Assembly: GCA_900752905.1 (NCBI GenBank)
Contig: CAADWX010000021.1
Location: 1 to 34,604, forward strand
Length of the DNA stretch: 34,604 nucleotides
DNA from: Bacilli bacterium
GTDB lineage: Bacteria > Bacillota_I > Bacilli_A > RF39 > UBA660
Direction: 5' to 3'
The position numbers and the translations under genes were made by a program. Below, one piece after another: positions 1-7,573 of this stretch. The notes under the pieces are model-generated. The model did no database searches. It saw only the letters and a list, made by a program, of their open reading frames with translations, and was not told the DNA's origin. Within the stretch, counting starts at the first letter, position 1, and every line of letters begins with the position of its first letter.

Positions 1-821
1 CAAGTAATTTTATTGATTCTTCTGATTCTAAAATAACTAATAACTCTATTATTTATTATAAAGAAAATAATACTGAAAATAACACAATTGCTCTTGAAAA
101 TTATAAAGGATTATATCTTATAAAAGATGATATTAAAAATATTAAATTATTTAACAAAGATGTATATACAAAAAATATAAGTGGATTTATAGACAGCTAT
201 TATGTTGTAGCAAACTATAATAAAGAATTTGATTCTAATGAAATATATTTAATAAATTTAAATGATGGTAAAAAAACTATTTTAACTCGTGATAAGGCTA
301 TTTCATTAGATTCAATATATCAAGGTGTTGTAAATAATAAATTGTACTTTATAGATAAATCTAATAAAATTCAATATGAAGTAACAAAAGATAGAATAAA
401 TAAATACGGAGATATAAATTCAAATATAAAAGTATATAAAAATAAAAAATGGAATGAAATAAGTTTTAGAAAATCTACTACAAATGAATATATCATGAGT
501 GATTATAAAATAGATAATACATTTAATAATATAAAATATGAAAAAGTAGATAAAATAGGTAATAAATTTTCTGGTTATTATTATTTATATGAAAAAATAA
601 ATGGCGAATATAAAGTTTATAGAGTAAATACTCGAAATATTAATATAAGAAAGTATTTATTTACTACTACAAATATAAATAATGTAGTATATAAAGATGA
701 TGTTGTTTATTATATTAATAAAGATACAATTTACAAATATAGTGAAAAAAGTGGTAATAAATCTATATTAAAATCAAGTGAATTAGAATTTAATGATAAT
801 ATAAAATTTGAAGTAAAGTAG
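1..821 (+). CDS. C-terminal part of an unrecognised protein (5' end outside window)
   Basis: The frame is open from base 3 to the TAG at 819-821, giving 272 residues with no upstream start visible, so this is the tail of a longer gene; the TTG at 342 is only an internal codon. The protein is rich in Asn, Lys, Tyr and Ile and shows recurring short strand-like stretches (for example YLINLNDGKK, YFIDKSNKI, VYYINKDTIYKY) separated by polar turns. Such spacing resembles bladed beta-propeller or TolB-like extracytoplasmic proteins, but I cannot assign a family. No membrane segment or cysteine motif is present in the visible part. A hairpin terminator overlaps the stop codon, so it is probably the last gene of its transcript. 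Confidence 0.75.
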   Translation, partial: SNFIDSSDSKITNNSIIYYKENNTENNTIALENYKGLYLIKDDIKNIKLFNKDVYTKNISGFIDSYYVVANYNKEFDSNEIYLINLNDGKKTILTRDKAISLDSIYQGVVNNKLYFIDKSNKIQYEVTKDRINKYGDINSNIKVYKNKKWNEISFRKSTTNEYIMSDYKIDNTFNNIKYEKVDKIGNKFSGYYYLYEKINGEYKVYRVNTRNINIRKYLFTTTNINNVVYKDDVVYYINKDTIYKYSEKSGNKSILKSSELEFNDNIKFEVK

Positions 822-840
822 GGTTATTCCTACTTTTTTT
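815..840 (+). terminator. Intrinsic terminator overlapping the stop codon of the first gene
   Basis: AAAGTAGG (815-822) and CCTACTTT (829-836) form a perfect 8-bp stem around a 6-base loop, followed by a T-run to 840. The stem includes the TAG stop at 819-821. Confidence 0.85.
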
Positions 841-888
841 AAGAACTATGTAAAGTATTTAACATATATTATTATTGAGGTGATAAGT

Positions 889-1332
889 ATGTATCAAATA
901 TATCAAGTTATGCCAGGTGAAACTATTGATACTATAGCAACAAAACTTGGAATAAGTTCAGAAAAATTAAGAGAAATAAATGGACTTTCAAGTAATCTAA
1001 TTGTAAGACCTGGTAGTAATATAATTGTACCAGTTACAAATCAAGGAGGATATCAAACATATATTGTAAAAAAAGGAGATAGTGTATATTCAATCGCAAA
1101 CTTATATGGAGTAGATTATAAAACTCTATATTCTATAAATGGGTTAAATGAAGGTGAATATATATATCCAAATCAAGAATTAATTATTCCAACAGGTAAT
1201 AATAAAGTATATGTTGTACAAGAAAATGAATCACTAGAAGATGTAATTAAAAAAACTAAAACAAATATAAATGATTTAATGAATAAAAATTCTAAACTAT
1301 TATTAAAAGAAGATCAATTAATAAATTACTAA
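889..1332 (+). CDS. Triple-LysM protein without signal peptide
   Basis: The start is the ATG at 889, preceded by TTGAGGTGATAAGT; the in-frame GTG at 880 lies inside this ribosome binding site. The 147-residue protein is almost wholly LysM modules: LysM1 about residues 4-48 (MPGETIDTIATKLGIS, ending NIIVPV), LysM2 about 57-102 (VKKGDSVYSIANLYGV, ending ELIIPT) and a diverged third from about 106 (VQENESLEDVIKKT) that stops before its last strand. LysM binds N-acetylglucosamine-containing glycans such as peptidoglycan. There is no signal peptide or transmembrane helix, so it should stay in the cytosol; in spore formers such proteins are often delivered to the spore cortex/coat interface from the mother cell. 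That role is inference from the SpoVID and YsxE genes further along. Confidence 0.85.
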   Translation: MYQIYQVMPGETIDTIATKLGISSEKLREINGLSSNLIVRPGSNIIVPVTNQGGYQTYIVKKGDSVYSIANLYGVDYKTLYSINGLNEGEYIYPNQELIIPTGNNKVYVVQENESLEDVIKKTKTNINDLMNKNSKLLLKEDQLINY

Positions 1333-1360
1333 AAAAGATAAAATAATATCTTTTTTTTTT
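1331..1360 (+). terminator. Intrinsic terminator after the LysM gene
   Basis: AAAAAAGATA (1331-1340) pairs with TATCTTTTTT (from 1347) around the loop AAATAA, with a T-run to 1360. It begins inside the stop codon. Confidence 0.8.
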
Positions 1361-1404
1361 ATTACATTTAAGGTATAATATAAAAGAATGGAAGGATGAT
1401 AAAA

Positions 1405-1818
1405 ATGAAGAAAATAATATTAAGTATAGTTGCTGCTATTTCTTTAATGTTTTGTTTTGGATGTTCATCTAAAAGTGGAAATTTGAAAGAAATAACTTAT
1501 AGTGAATTTGCTGATATGATAAAAAATAAAGAATCTTTTGTTATTTATATAGGATCTGCTACATGTAGTCATTGTGCTGATTTCCAACCTACTTTAAAAA
1601 AGGTTATAAAAGATAATGATTTAACTGTATATTATATAGATAGATCAAAATTAACAAATGCCCAATCAGAAGAAGTATCAAAGAAAGTTGACTTAAAAGG
1701 AACACCAACACTTTGTAATATAATAGAAGGACGTGCAGAAACATCTACTAATTTAGTAGGTACTAAAACATATGATGAAACTGTAGAATATTTTGAAATC
1801 GCTGGATATATAGAATAA
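1405..1818 (+). CDS. Thioredoxin-like lipoprotein (CxxC, bacteriocin-accessory type)
   Basis: Start chosen at the ATG 1405, six bases after AAGGATG; the in-frame ATG at 1396 overlaps that site. The 137-residue product begins with a hydrophobic signal and a lipobox-like CFGC with Cys20 as the likely lipidated residue. A compact thioredoxin fold follows: the redox motif C54-S-H-C57 after the strand FVIYIGSAT, then the strand VYYIDRS and the cis-proline motif GTPT at about 99-102. Such proteins act outside the membrane as thiol oxidoreductases; the small size resembles the thioredoxin-fold family annotated as bacteriocin-transport accessory proteins. It is 15 bases upstream of the ClpB-like ATPase gene and probably co-transcribed with it; a TATAAT lies at 1374-1379. 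Partner and substrate are unknown. Confidence 0.85.
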   Translation: MKKIILSIVAAISLMFCFGCSSKSGNLKEITYSEFADMIKNKESFVIYIGSATCSHCADFQPTLKKVIKDNDLTVYYIDRSKLTNAQSEEVSKKVDLKGTPTLCNIIEGRAETSTNLVGTKTYDETVEYFEIAGYIE

Positions 1819-1833
1819 GAATAGGATGATTTT

Positions 1834-2826
1834 ATGGATAATATAGAGGTTTTGGATTTTGGAGAAACTCCTAAATCAGAATTTAGTGTGTTAGATAATT
1901 ATGGAGAAGATTTAACTAAAAAGACATATGTCACTAATCCCGCTATAGCACGTGAAAGTGAAATAAAAAAACTAATAATGGTATTGTTAACTCCAGATAA
2001 ATCGGGATTATTAATTGGTAAACCTGGTATAGGTAAAACAGCAATAGTAGAAGGTCTTGCATATCTTATACAAAGAAATGAAGTACCAACTGTTTTACAA
2101 GGTTATAAAATTGTTAAAATTAATTCAAGTTCACTTGTTGGTAAAATGATGGTAAATGGTAAAGAAGAATTAGTAATAACTCTTTTGATGAAAGAATTAA
2201 AATCATTAAGTAAAATAATATTATTTATAGACGAAGTTCATACATTAATAGGTGGAGCATCAGATGGCCCAATGGATTTAGCTAATATTCTTAAAACAGG
2301 GCTTGATAGAGGAGATATTAAAGCAATAGGTGCTACAACAACTATTGAATATGAAACTTATATAATAAGAGATAGGGCTTTTTTAAGACGTTTTGAAAGA
2401 GTTGACGTTGTAGAACCAGATGAACCTACTACTGTTAAAATATTAATGGGAAGTATTCCACGTATTGAAAAACAAACAGGAGCTAAATTTAAATATAATG
2501 AATATATGACAGGATTATTAGTTGAATCAATAGTAAGTGCTACATCAGAATTTAAAAGAGTTTATGGACTTTCGGCCGTATATCCAGATGTTGCTTTTTC
2601 AGTATTAAGCGCTGCATTTTCACAAGCTTTATTTAATAATAGAACAGAGGTTACAATAGAAGATGTTTATAATGCTATCAAAACTTCAAAAAGATTATAT
2701 CCTGATAGTATAGTAAAAGAATTAAAATTATTTAGAGATAAATTTGCAACTGAATGTGAAAAAGAAGGAATAGTACTTAAAGAAGTAACTATTGATGAAG
2801 TAAAAGGAGAGGACGATATATATTAG
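1834..2826 (+). CDS. Single-ring AAA+ ATPase resembling the D1 ring of ClpA/ClpB/ClpC
   Basis: The 330-residue protein carries one AAA+ module: Walker A GKPGIGKT (62-69), Walker B ILFIDE (129-134), a sensor-1 region IGATTT and an arginine-rich FLRRFERV consistent with an arginine finger. The entry sequence NPAIARESEIKKL and the pattern HTLIGGAS...DLANILK match the D1 ring of Clp ATPases. The Clp N-domain, the coiled middle domain, the second AAA+ ring and a ClpP-binding loop are all absent; the total is well under half of a ClpB. It may remodel a protein substrate, but is unlikely to be a full disaggregase. Its neighbours on both sides are predicted extracytoplasmic thioredoxin-fold proteins. 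Its start at 1834 follows AATAGGATGATTTT. Confidence 0.85.
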   Translation: MDNIEVLDFGETPKSEFSVLDNYGEDLTKKTYVTNPAIARESEIKKLIMVLLTPDKSGLLIGKPGIGKTAIVEGLAYLIQRNEVPTVLQGYKIVKINSSSLVGKMMVNGKEELVITLLMKELKSLSKIILFIDEVHTLIGGASDGPMDLANILKTGLDRGDIKAIGATTTIEYETYIIRDRAFLRRFERVDVVEPDEPTTVKILMGSIPRIEKQTGAKFKYNEYMTGLLVESIVSATSEFKRVYGLSAVYPDVAFSVLSAAFSQALFNNRTEVTIEDVYNAIKTSKRLYPDSIVKELKLFRDKFATECEKEGIVLKEVTIDEVKGEDDIY

Positions 2827-2836
2827 TCCTCTTTTT
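2808..2836 (+). terminator. Intrinsic terminator overlapping the end of the AAA+ gene
   Basis: AGAGGAC (2808-2814) pairs with GTCCTCT (2826-2832) around an 11-base loop that contains the stop codon; five Ts follow. Confidence 0.8.
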
Positions 2837-2838
2837 CC

Positions 2839-2867
2839 TTGAAAAAATAAAATGATGATGATAAAAT
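2839..2867 (+). promoter_or_regulatory. Sigma-A-type promoter for the 2884-3890 genes
   Basis: TTGAAA (2839-2844) and TAAAAT (2862-2867) are separated by 17 bases, just after the previous terminator and upstream of the GGGAGG binding site of the next gene. Confidence 0.55.
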
Positions 2868-2883
2868 AAAATGGGAGGATAAA

Positions 2884-3387
2884 ATGAGAAAAATAAGTAC
2901 AAAAAATTATGTTATATATACAATTATTGTTTTAATAACTATTGCAGTTGTAATTTTTTTTAGTAAATGGTATGAAACAAAAAAAGATGGACAAACTACA
3001 CATAGAATGAATTCAATTGCAGAAATAAAAGAAACAGATTTAGATAATTATTTAGTAGAAAATCCTAGCATTATTATTTATTTAAGTAATAGTCATAAAG
3101 AAGGTTTAAAAGATTTTGAAAGTGAGTTTAATAAATATATATTAAAAAATAATTTAAATAAAAAAATGGTATATATTGATTTAAATGGAGTAAGTGAAAA
3201 TTTTGATAAGAAATTAAAGAATAAATTAGGAATAGATTCATCATCAAGCTATTTAAATGTAAACTTTAGTGAAGATGAAAATATAATAATAATAGATGAT
3301 TCACAATTAGTTAGCGTATTGTATAATACAAATAAAAATATAAATATGGATGATGTTAAATTATTTTTAAGAGGTAATAGAGAATGA
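2884..3387 (+). CDS. Membrane-anchored protein, probable cysteine-less thioredoxin-fold domain
   Basis: The 167-residue protein has one N-terminal transmembrane helix (about 9-27) followed by an external domain. I do not recognise a named family. The segment from about 50 to 100 follows the same plan as the lipoprotein two genes upstream: an acidic lead-in, a hydrophobic strand IIIYLSNS, a helix KDFESEFNKYI, then the strand MVYIDLN. The place of the CxxC motif is taken by SHKEG, so no redox chemistry is expected. It begins three bases after a good GGGAGGATAAA site and its stop overlaps the trmL start by four bases (ATGA), which suggests translational coupling. The thioredoxin-fold assignment is inference from pattern, not an alignment score. 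Confidence 0.7.
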   Translation: MRKISTKNYVIYTIIVLITIAVVIFFSKWYETKKDGQTTHRMNSIAEIKETDLDNYLVENPSIIIYLSNSHKEGLKDFESEFNKYILKNNLNKKMVYIDLNGVSENFDKKLKNKLGIDSSSSYLNVNFSEDENIIIIDDSQLVSVLYNTNKNINMDDVKLFLRGNRE

Positions 3388-3890
3388 TAAATATAGTATT
3401 ATATGAACCAGAAATTCCAGGTAATACAGGTAACATTATGAGAACATGTGTCGCTACAAACTCTAAGCTACATTTAATAGAACCTTTAGGTTTTTCTCTT
3501 GATGAGAGCAAAATTAAAAGAAGTGGGGTTAATTATATTCAATATTGTGATTATACAGTTTATCCTAATTTTGAAGATTTTAAAAGTAAAAATAAAGGTA
3601 CATATTATTATTTGACTAGATATGGAAAAAAGCCACATACCTCATTTGATTATAGTAATAAAGATGAAAATATATATTTTATTTTCGGAAAAGAGAGTAC
3701 TGGGATTCCAAAAGAAATCTTAACTCATGATTTAGATCATTGTATGAGGATGCCAATGACTGATAAGGTAAGAGCACTTAATTTGTCAAATACAGTTGCT
3801 ATAATGACTTATGAGGCATTAAGGCAACAGAACTATAATGATCTTTTATTTACGGAACCATTTAAGGGTGAAGATTATTTAGAAAAATAG
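3384..3890 (+). CDS. trmL: tRNA (cytidine/uridine(34)-2'-O)-methyltransferase TrmL (SPOUT)
   Basis: This 168-residue protein is a minimal SPOUT methyltransferase. It has the opening YEPEIPGNTGNIMRTC, the central PLGFSLDESKIKRSG, and the C-terminal knot motifs IFGKESTGIPKEIL and MPMTDKVRALNLSNTVAI that form the S-adenosylmethionine-binding trefoil. TrmL (YibK/CspR) methylates the 2'-hydroxyl of the wobble nucleotide in leucine tRNAs in the cytoplasm. Length and motif order match the family. The start overlaps the previous gene's TGA by four bases. No obvious terminator follows; the next gene has its own promoter. Confidence 0.95.
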   Translation: MINIVLYEPEIPGNTGNIMRTCVATNSKLHLIEPLGFSLDESKIKRSGVNYIQYCDYTVYPNFEDFKSKNKGTYYYLTRYGKKPHTSFDYSNKDENIYFIFGKESTGIPKEILTHDLDHCMRMPMTDKVRALNLSNTVAIMTYEALRQQNYNDLLFTEPFKGEDYLEK

Positions 3891-3891
3891 G

Positions 3892-3920
3892 TTGTAAAAT
3901 TATTAAAATAATGGTATGAT
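3892..3920 (+). promoter_or_regulatory. Sigma-A-type promoter
   Basis: TTGTAA (3892-3897) and TATGAT (3915-3920) with a 17-base spacer, 26 bases before the ATG at 3947. Confidence 0.6.
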
Positions 3921-3946
3921 TTTATAAAGAATAAGGAGGGTCCATT

Positions 3947-4849
3947 ATGGAAGATATTCAAACATTCCTAGAGACAAACTATTTATGGATTGCTATTATA
4001 GCTATAGTTTTACTTGTTACAGTAATTGGTTATATAGCAGATAAAAAAGGGTTAGGAAAGCCAAAAACAAAGAAAGAAAAAAATAAAAAAGAAATTGAAG
4101 TAAAGCAAGATGTTGTTAAAATACCTGATGTAAACGAGACTATTAATAATTTAAATGAAACATCAGATATTATAAATGATAATTACGTTGATGCCGTAGC
4201 AAACAATGAAGTAAATGATGCATTTAATAATGCTGATAATAAAGATGAAATTATAGATAACAATATGGAACAAAAAGAAAATAATTTAATTTCAAATGAG
4301 AAAATTGATTTTAATAATAATGAAATAAATGAAAAATCTTCTCTACCAATAGAAAAAACTTTGAAAGATGATAATGGTATAAATGAAAGTAGTATTGATA
4401 ATAAATCATATATAAAATCACCAGATTTGCAACCATCAAACGATTCTTTAGATGACTCGTTAGATACAAATAGTGATAATTCTATAGAACAAAATAATGT
4501 TAATAATTCTAATGAAGAAAATAAAATGAATATGGAAGAATTGAATTTTGATGAAGATTTTTCAAATTTAGAAAATGAAAATAAAAAATCAGATAATGTT
4601 GATTCAAACGAAAAGAATGAAGTTAATAGTTCAACAGATGATTTTGATGACTTATTTAAAGAAGAAAGTGTACCAGAAAAAATAGAAGTTCCTGATGTAG
4701 AACCAACTCAAACATTAAATATAGATAACGATTTTAATAAATTATTAGATGATGTAGATGATAATGAAGAAACTATAAATTATGAATTACCAAAAATTAA
4801 TTCCATTGATTCATCTGATTTGTCTGATGATGATATTTGGAAATTTTAA
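3947..4849 (+). CDS. Single-pass membrane protein with long acidic Asn/Asp/Glu-rich tail
   Basis: Start follows AAGGAGGGTCCATT. Of 300 residues, the first 31 form a short acidic lead and one transmembrane helix (WIAIIAIVLLVTVIGYIA), then a Lys-rich stop-transfer stretch (KPKTKKEKNKKEIEVK). The remainder is low-complexity and highly acidic, dominated by Asn, Asp, Glu and Ser, and probably disordered. Charge placement (positive just after the helix) predicts a cytoplasmic tail. The extreme C-terminus, SSDLSDDDIWKF, looks like a short linear binding motif attached to a disordered linker. No family is recognised. The architecture is reminiscent of membrane-anchored cell-division or envelope scaffold proteins, but that is only analogy. 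Confidence 0.75.
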   Translation: MEDIQTFLETNYLWIAIIAIVLLVTVIGYIADKKGLGKPKTKKEKNKKEIEVKQDVVKIPDVNETINNLNETSDIINDNYVDAVANNEVNDAFNNADNKDEIIDNNMEQKENNLISNEKIDFNNNEINEKSSLPIEKTLKDDNGINESSIDNKSYIKSPDLQPSNDSLDDSLDTNSDNSIEQNNVNNSNEENKMNMEELNFDEDFSNLENENKKSDNVDSNEKNEVNSSTDDFDDLFKEESVPEKIEVPDVEPTQTLNIDNDFNKLLDDVDDNEETINYELPKINSIDSSDLSDDDIWKF

Positions 4850-4875
4850 AAAGGAGTGTTTATCTCTCTTTTTTT
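4848..4875 (+). terminator. Intrinsic terminator
   Basis: AAAAAGGAG (4848-4856) pairs with CTCTTTTT downstream with one bulged base, followed by a run of Ts. It starts at the stop codon of the acidic protein. Confidence 0.65.
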
Positions 4876-4926
4876 CTTTAATTTAAATTTATTTTGTATT
4901 ATAATTAATAATAGAATGGAGGATAT

Positions 4927-5511
4927 ATGGAAACAATTTCTAATTATGTTGTTAGCTTTCTAAATTACTATGTTGCTAATGTAAATATTGTTTCAAGTTT
5001 TTTTCTTGGAATATTTATAATAATACTAGAATCAATTCTTCCAATGCTTCCTCTAGGTTTATTTGTAGCATTTAATGTTTTGATATTTGGAAATGTACTT
5101 GGATTTTTTATGTCTTGGGGAGCAACTTTAATTGGTTGTAGTTTAAGTTTCTTTATATTTAGAAAGATAAGAAAAAAAATAGATAATTATATAGAAAGAA
5201 AACCAAAATTTAAAAGTGTAATGGAAAATATAAATAAAATTTCGTTTTCTAATTTAGTAATTATTATGGCTTTTCCATTTACACCAGCGTTTTCAATTAA
5301 TATTGGTGCGGGTCTTTCAAATATTCCTTATAAGAAATTTATTATGGCGGCATCAATAGCTAAGGTATCTATAGTATATTTTTGGGGATATATAGGTTCT
5401 ACATTTATAGAAAGTATGACAGATCCTGGAGTATTAATAAAACTAGGTATAATATTTTTAATAGCGTTTTTACTTTCTAAATTTGTAACAAAAAAATTTA
5501 AAATAGATTAA
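4927..5511 (+). CDS. TVP38/TMEM64-type (VTT domain) membrane protein
   Basis: The 194-residue integral membrane protein starts after TGGAGGATAT. It has about five hydrophobic segments and the hallmarks of the VTT/DedA superfamily: a re-entrant stretch SILPMLPLGLFVAFN, the glycine-containing GATLIGCSLSFFIFRKIRKK, and the second half-motif FPFTPAFSINIGAGLSNIPYKKF. Family members include undecaprenyl-phosphate and phospholipid translocases and other small membrane proteins of unclear transport function. A TATAAT lies at 4900-4905. It is followed 11 bases later by rmuC, so the two are probably co-transcribed. Substrate cannot be told from sequence. Confidence 0.85.
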   Translation: METISNYVVSFLNYYVANVNIVSSFFLGIFIIILESILPMLPLGLFVAFNVLIFGNVLGFFMSWGATLIGCSLSFFIFRKIRKKIDNYIERKPKFKSVMENINKISFSNLVIIMAFPFTPAFSINIGAGLSNIPYKKFIMAASIAKVSIVYFWGYIGSTFIESMTDPGVLIKLGIIFLIAFLLSKFVTKKFKID

Positions 5512-5522
5512 GGAGTTGTAGT

Positions 5523-6611
5523 ATGGAATATGTTATATTAGGATTACTTATTGTTGTTATAATACTAGTTATATGTTTACTTTTTAAGAAAAATAATAAT
5601 AACGATACAATTGAAAGAATGGGAAAATTAGAAACTACAGTAGTAAGAGAACTTGGAGATTACAGTATAAATATAAATAAATCACTTAATCAAGAATTTA
5701 CTGATTTAAATGAAAGATTAGATAATAGAATAAGACTATTAAATGATAAAGTAAATTCGAGACTTGATGAAAATTTTGAGAAAACAAATAAAACATTTAC
5801 ATCAGTACTAGAAAGATTATCTAAAATAGATGAAGCTCAAAAGAAAATAGATGGATTATCTAATGATATTGTATCTTTACAAGGAATTTTAACTGATAAA
5901 AAAACAAGAGGTATATTTGGTGAGGTTAATCTTCATCAAATATTAAGTAGTGTATTTGGTGAAAATAATAAGGTATACAAAATGCAATACCCTCTTGAAA
6001 ATGGAACGATAGTAGATTGTATGTTATTTACTCCAGAACCACTTGGTATGATTGGAATAGATAGTAAATTTCCACTTGAAAATTATAGACAGATGGTTGA
6101 TAAAAATAATTCAAAAGAAATGAGAAGTCAAGCTGAAAAGCTATTTAAAGCTGACATGAAGAAACATATTGATGCTATATCAAGTAAATACATAATACCA
6201 GGTGTTACAACCGATCAAGCAATATTATTTTTACCTGCAGAAGCAATTTTTGCTGAAGTAAATGCGTATCATTCAGATATAATTGAATATGCTTATAAAA
6301 AAAGGGTTTGGATAACAAGCCCAACCACTTTGATAAGTACACTTACAACAATACAAGTTATGATTAAAAATCTTGAAAGAGATAAGTATGCATCTATTAT
6401 TCATCAAGAGTTAAAATTATTAGATGAAGAATTTAAAAGATATAAAGATAGATGGGATAAATTATCACGAAGTATTGATACAGTAAGTAAAGATGTTAAG
6501 GAAATACATACAACTACTGAAAAAATAACTAAACGTTTTAATTCTATTAATCAAGTTGAAATGAGTGATAATGATGAAAATACTAAAGTTATTGAACACG
6601 ATTTTAATTAG
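5523..6611 (+). CDS. rmuC: DNA recombination protein RmuC
   Basis: The 362-residue protein has an N-terminal transmembrane helix (about 3-22), a coiled-coil (about 30-120) and the RmuC nuclease-like domain. Diagnostic stretches are KTRGIFGEVNLHQIL, GIDSKFPLENYRQM, AILFLPAEAIFAEV and RVWITSPTTLISTLTTIQ. The Asp and Lys of DSKFP fit the restriction-endonuclease-like active site proposed for this family. RmuC limits inversion at short inverted repeats in Escherichia coli; its biochemical role is still unclear. The 3' end overlaps the next gene by 38 bases in another frame. Confidence 0.93.
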   Translation: MEYVILGLLIVVIILVICLLFKKNNNNDTIERMGKLETTVVRELGDYSININKSLNQEFTDLNERLDNRIRLLNDKVNSRLDENFEKTNKTFTSVLERLSKIDEAQKKIDGLSNDIVSLQGILTDKKTRGIFGEVNLHQILSSVFGENNKVYKMQYPLENGTIVDCMLFTPEPLGMIGIDSKFPLENYRQMVDKNNSKEMRSQAEKLFKADMKKHIDAISSKYIIPGVTTDQAILFLPAEAIFAEVNAYHSDIIEYAYKKRVWITSPTTLISTLTTIQVMIKNLERDKYASIIHQELKLLDEEFKRYKDRWDKLSRSIDTVSKDVKEIHTTTEKITKRFNSINQVEMSDNDENTKVIEHDFN

Positions 6612-7182
6612 TGTAGTAATAACTATATCTGTTTATTTATCTGTATTTGATATTATAAATAATAATATATATGAAATATTGATAAAGTTATTTGTTATCC
6701 CTGTAATACTTCTTCCTAAGATATTAAGAAAGAATGGATTTAAGATATATTTAAGTGAAGAAATAATTTATACATTATTTATATTTGTATCATATTTTTT
6801 AGGATCAATTATAGATTTATATAATAAAATATATTTCTATGATACATTAATGCATTTCTTATCTGGTGTTTTAACATCTATTTTAGCGCTTGATATTTTA
6901 AAAAGAGCAAATGTTATAGATAAAAATAAAATCTACATAAATGTACTTTTTGTATTTGGAATAACTTTTATGGTAGCAGGATTATGGGAAATATTTGAAT
7001 TTACAACAGATAATATTTTTGGCAAAGATGCTCAAAAAGTATTAACAACAGGTGTTAGTGATACAATGAAAGATATTATTTCAGCATTTTTAGGGTCATT
7101 AATAATAGTAGTTTCCTATATATATGAAAAAGTAAATAATATGAAACTATTTGTAATAAATTTTATAAAAAGTATAGGGTGA
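6574..7182 (+). CDS. DUF2238 (YjdF)-type membrane protein
   Basis: About 202 residues with six hydrophobic segments. Conserved polar positions match the DUF2238/YjdF group: the Y-x-D-x-x-M-H-F-L-S-G motif (YDTLMHFLSGVL), then GLWEIFEFTTDNIFG and a late VSDTMKDIISAFLGS. These His, Glu and Asp residues inside helices suggest a metal site or polar channel, but the family function is unknown. The start is uncertain: ATG codons lie at 6571 and 6574 and a GTG at 6565; 6574 is best spaced after GAGTGAT. It overlaps the rmuC 3' end in a different frame, so translation is probably coupled. Confidence 0.8.
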   Translation: MKILKLLNTILISVVITISVYLSVFDIINNNIYEILIKLFVIPVILLPKILRKNGFKIYLSEEIIYTLFIFVSYFLGSIIDLYNKIYFYDTLMHFLSGVLTSILALDILKRANVIDKNKIYINVLFVFGITFMVAGLWEIFEFTTDNIFGKDAQKVLTTGVSDTMKDIISAFLGSLIIVVSYIYEKVNNMKLFVINFIKSIG

Positions 7183-7186
7183 TTAT

Positions 7187-7501
7187 ATGAACAAAGAAGA
7201 AATGATAAGACTTAGATGGAGAGCTATAACAGGAAATTTAACTGAAGAAGATTTAAATAAGCTAAATGCACTAAATATAAAAACAACATCTTTAGAAAAT
7301 ACACAAGAAATAAAATTAAATGATAATAATGCTTCAACAAGTAATTCTGCTTCAAAACAATTAGTGAAATCTAATGGTAAAAGCTTATTAGAAAAAGATA
7401 ATAATAATAATTATGGTATGTCAAATGTCATCTTTTTAGCTACTATATCATTTGTAGTCGAGATAAGTTTTTTACTTATATCAATGTTTTTATTTAAATA
7501 A
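7187..7501 (+). CDS. Small tail-anchored membrane protein, unknown
   Basis: A 104-residue protein with a soluble, partly helical N-terminus (EEMIRLRWRAITGNLTEEDL), a polar Asn/Ser-rich linker and one C-terminal transmembrane helix (about 80-103) ending almost at the stop. The start lies after GGGTGATTAT, four bases beyond the previous stop, so it is part of the same operon. I do not recognise a family. The tail anchor places the N-terminal part in the cytoplasm. Confidence 0.7.
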   Translation: MNKEEMIRLRWRAITGNLTEEDLNKLNALNIKTTSLENTQEIKLNDNNASTSNSASKQLVKSNGKSLLEKDNNNNYGMSNVIFLATISFVVEISFLLISMFLFK

Positions 7502-7504
7502 AAT

Positions 7505-7537
7505 AAAGTCTAAAAAATATAGACTTTTTATTTTTTT
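7505..7537 (+). terminator. Intrinsic terminator before lon
   Basis: AAAGTCTA (7505-7512) pairs perfectly with TAGACTTT (7520-7527) around a 7-base A-rich loop, followed by T-rich sequence. Confidence 0.85.
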
Positions 7538-7538
7538 A

Positions 7539-7547
7539 TGCTATAAT
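7539..7547 (+). promoter_or_regulatory. Extended -10 promoter for lon
   Basis: TGCTATAAT gives an extended -10 element (TG-N-TATAAT). The -35 region coincides with the upstream terminator and is poor. The ATG of lon lies at 7574. No heat-shock repressor (CIRCE or CtsR-like) operator is obvious around it. Confidence 0.5.
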
Positions 7548-7573
7548 AAATGACATGTTTTGGAGGTGTACAC

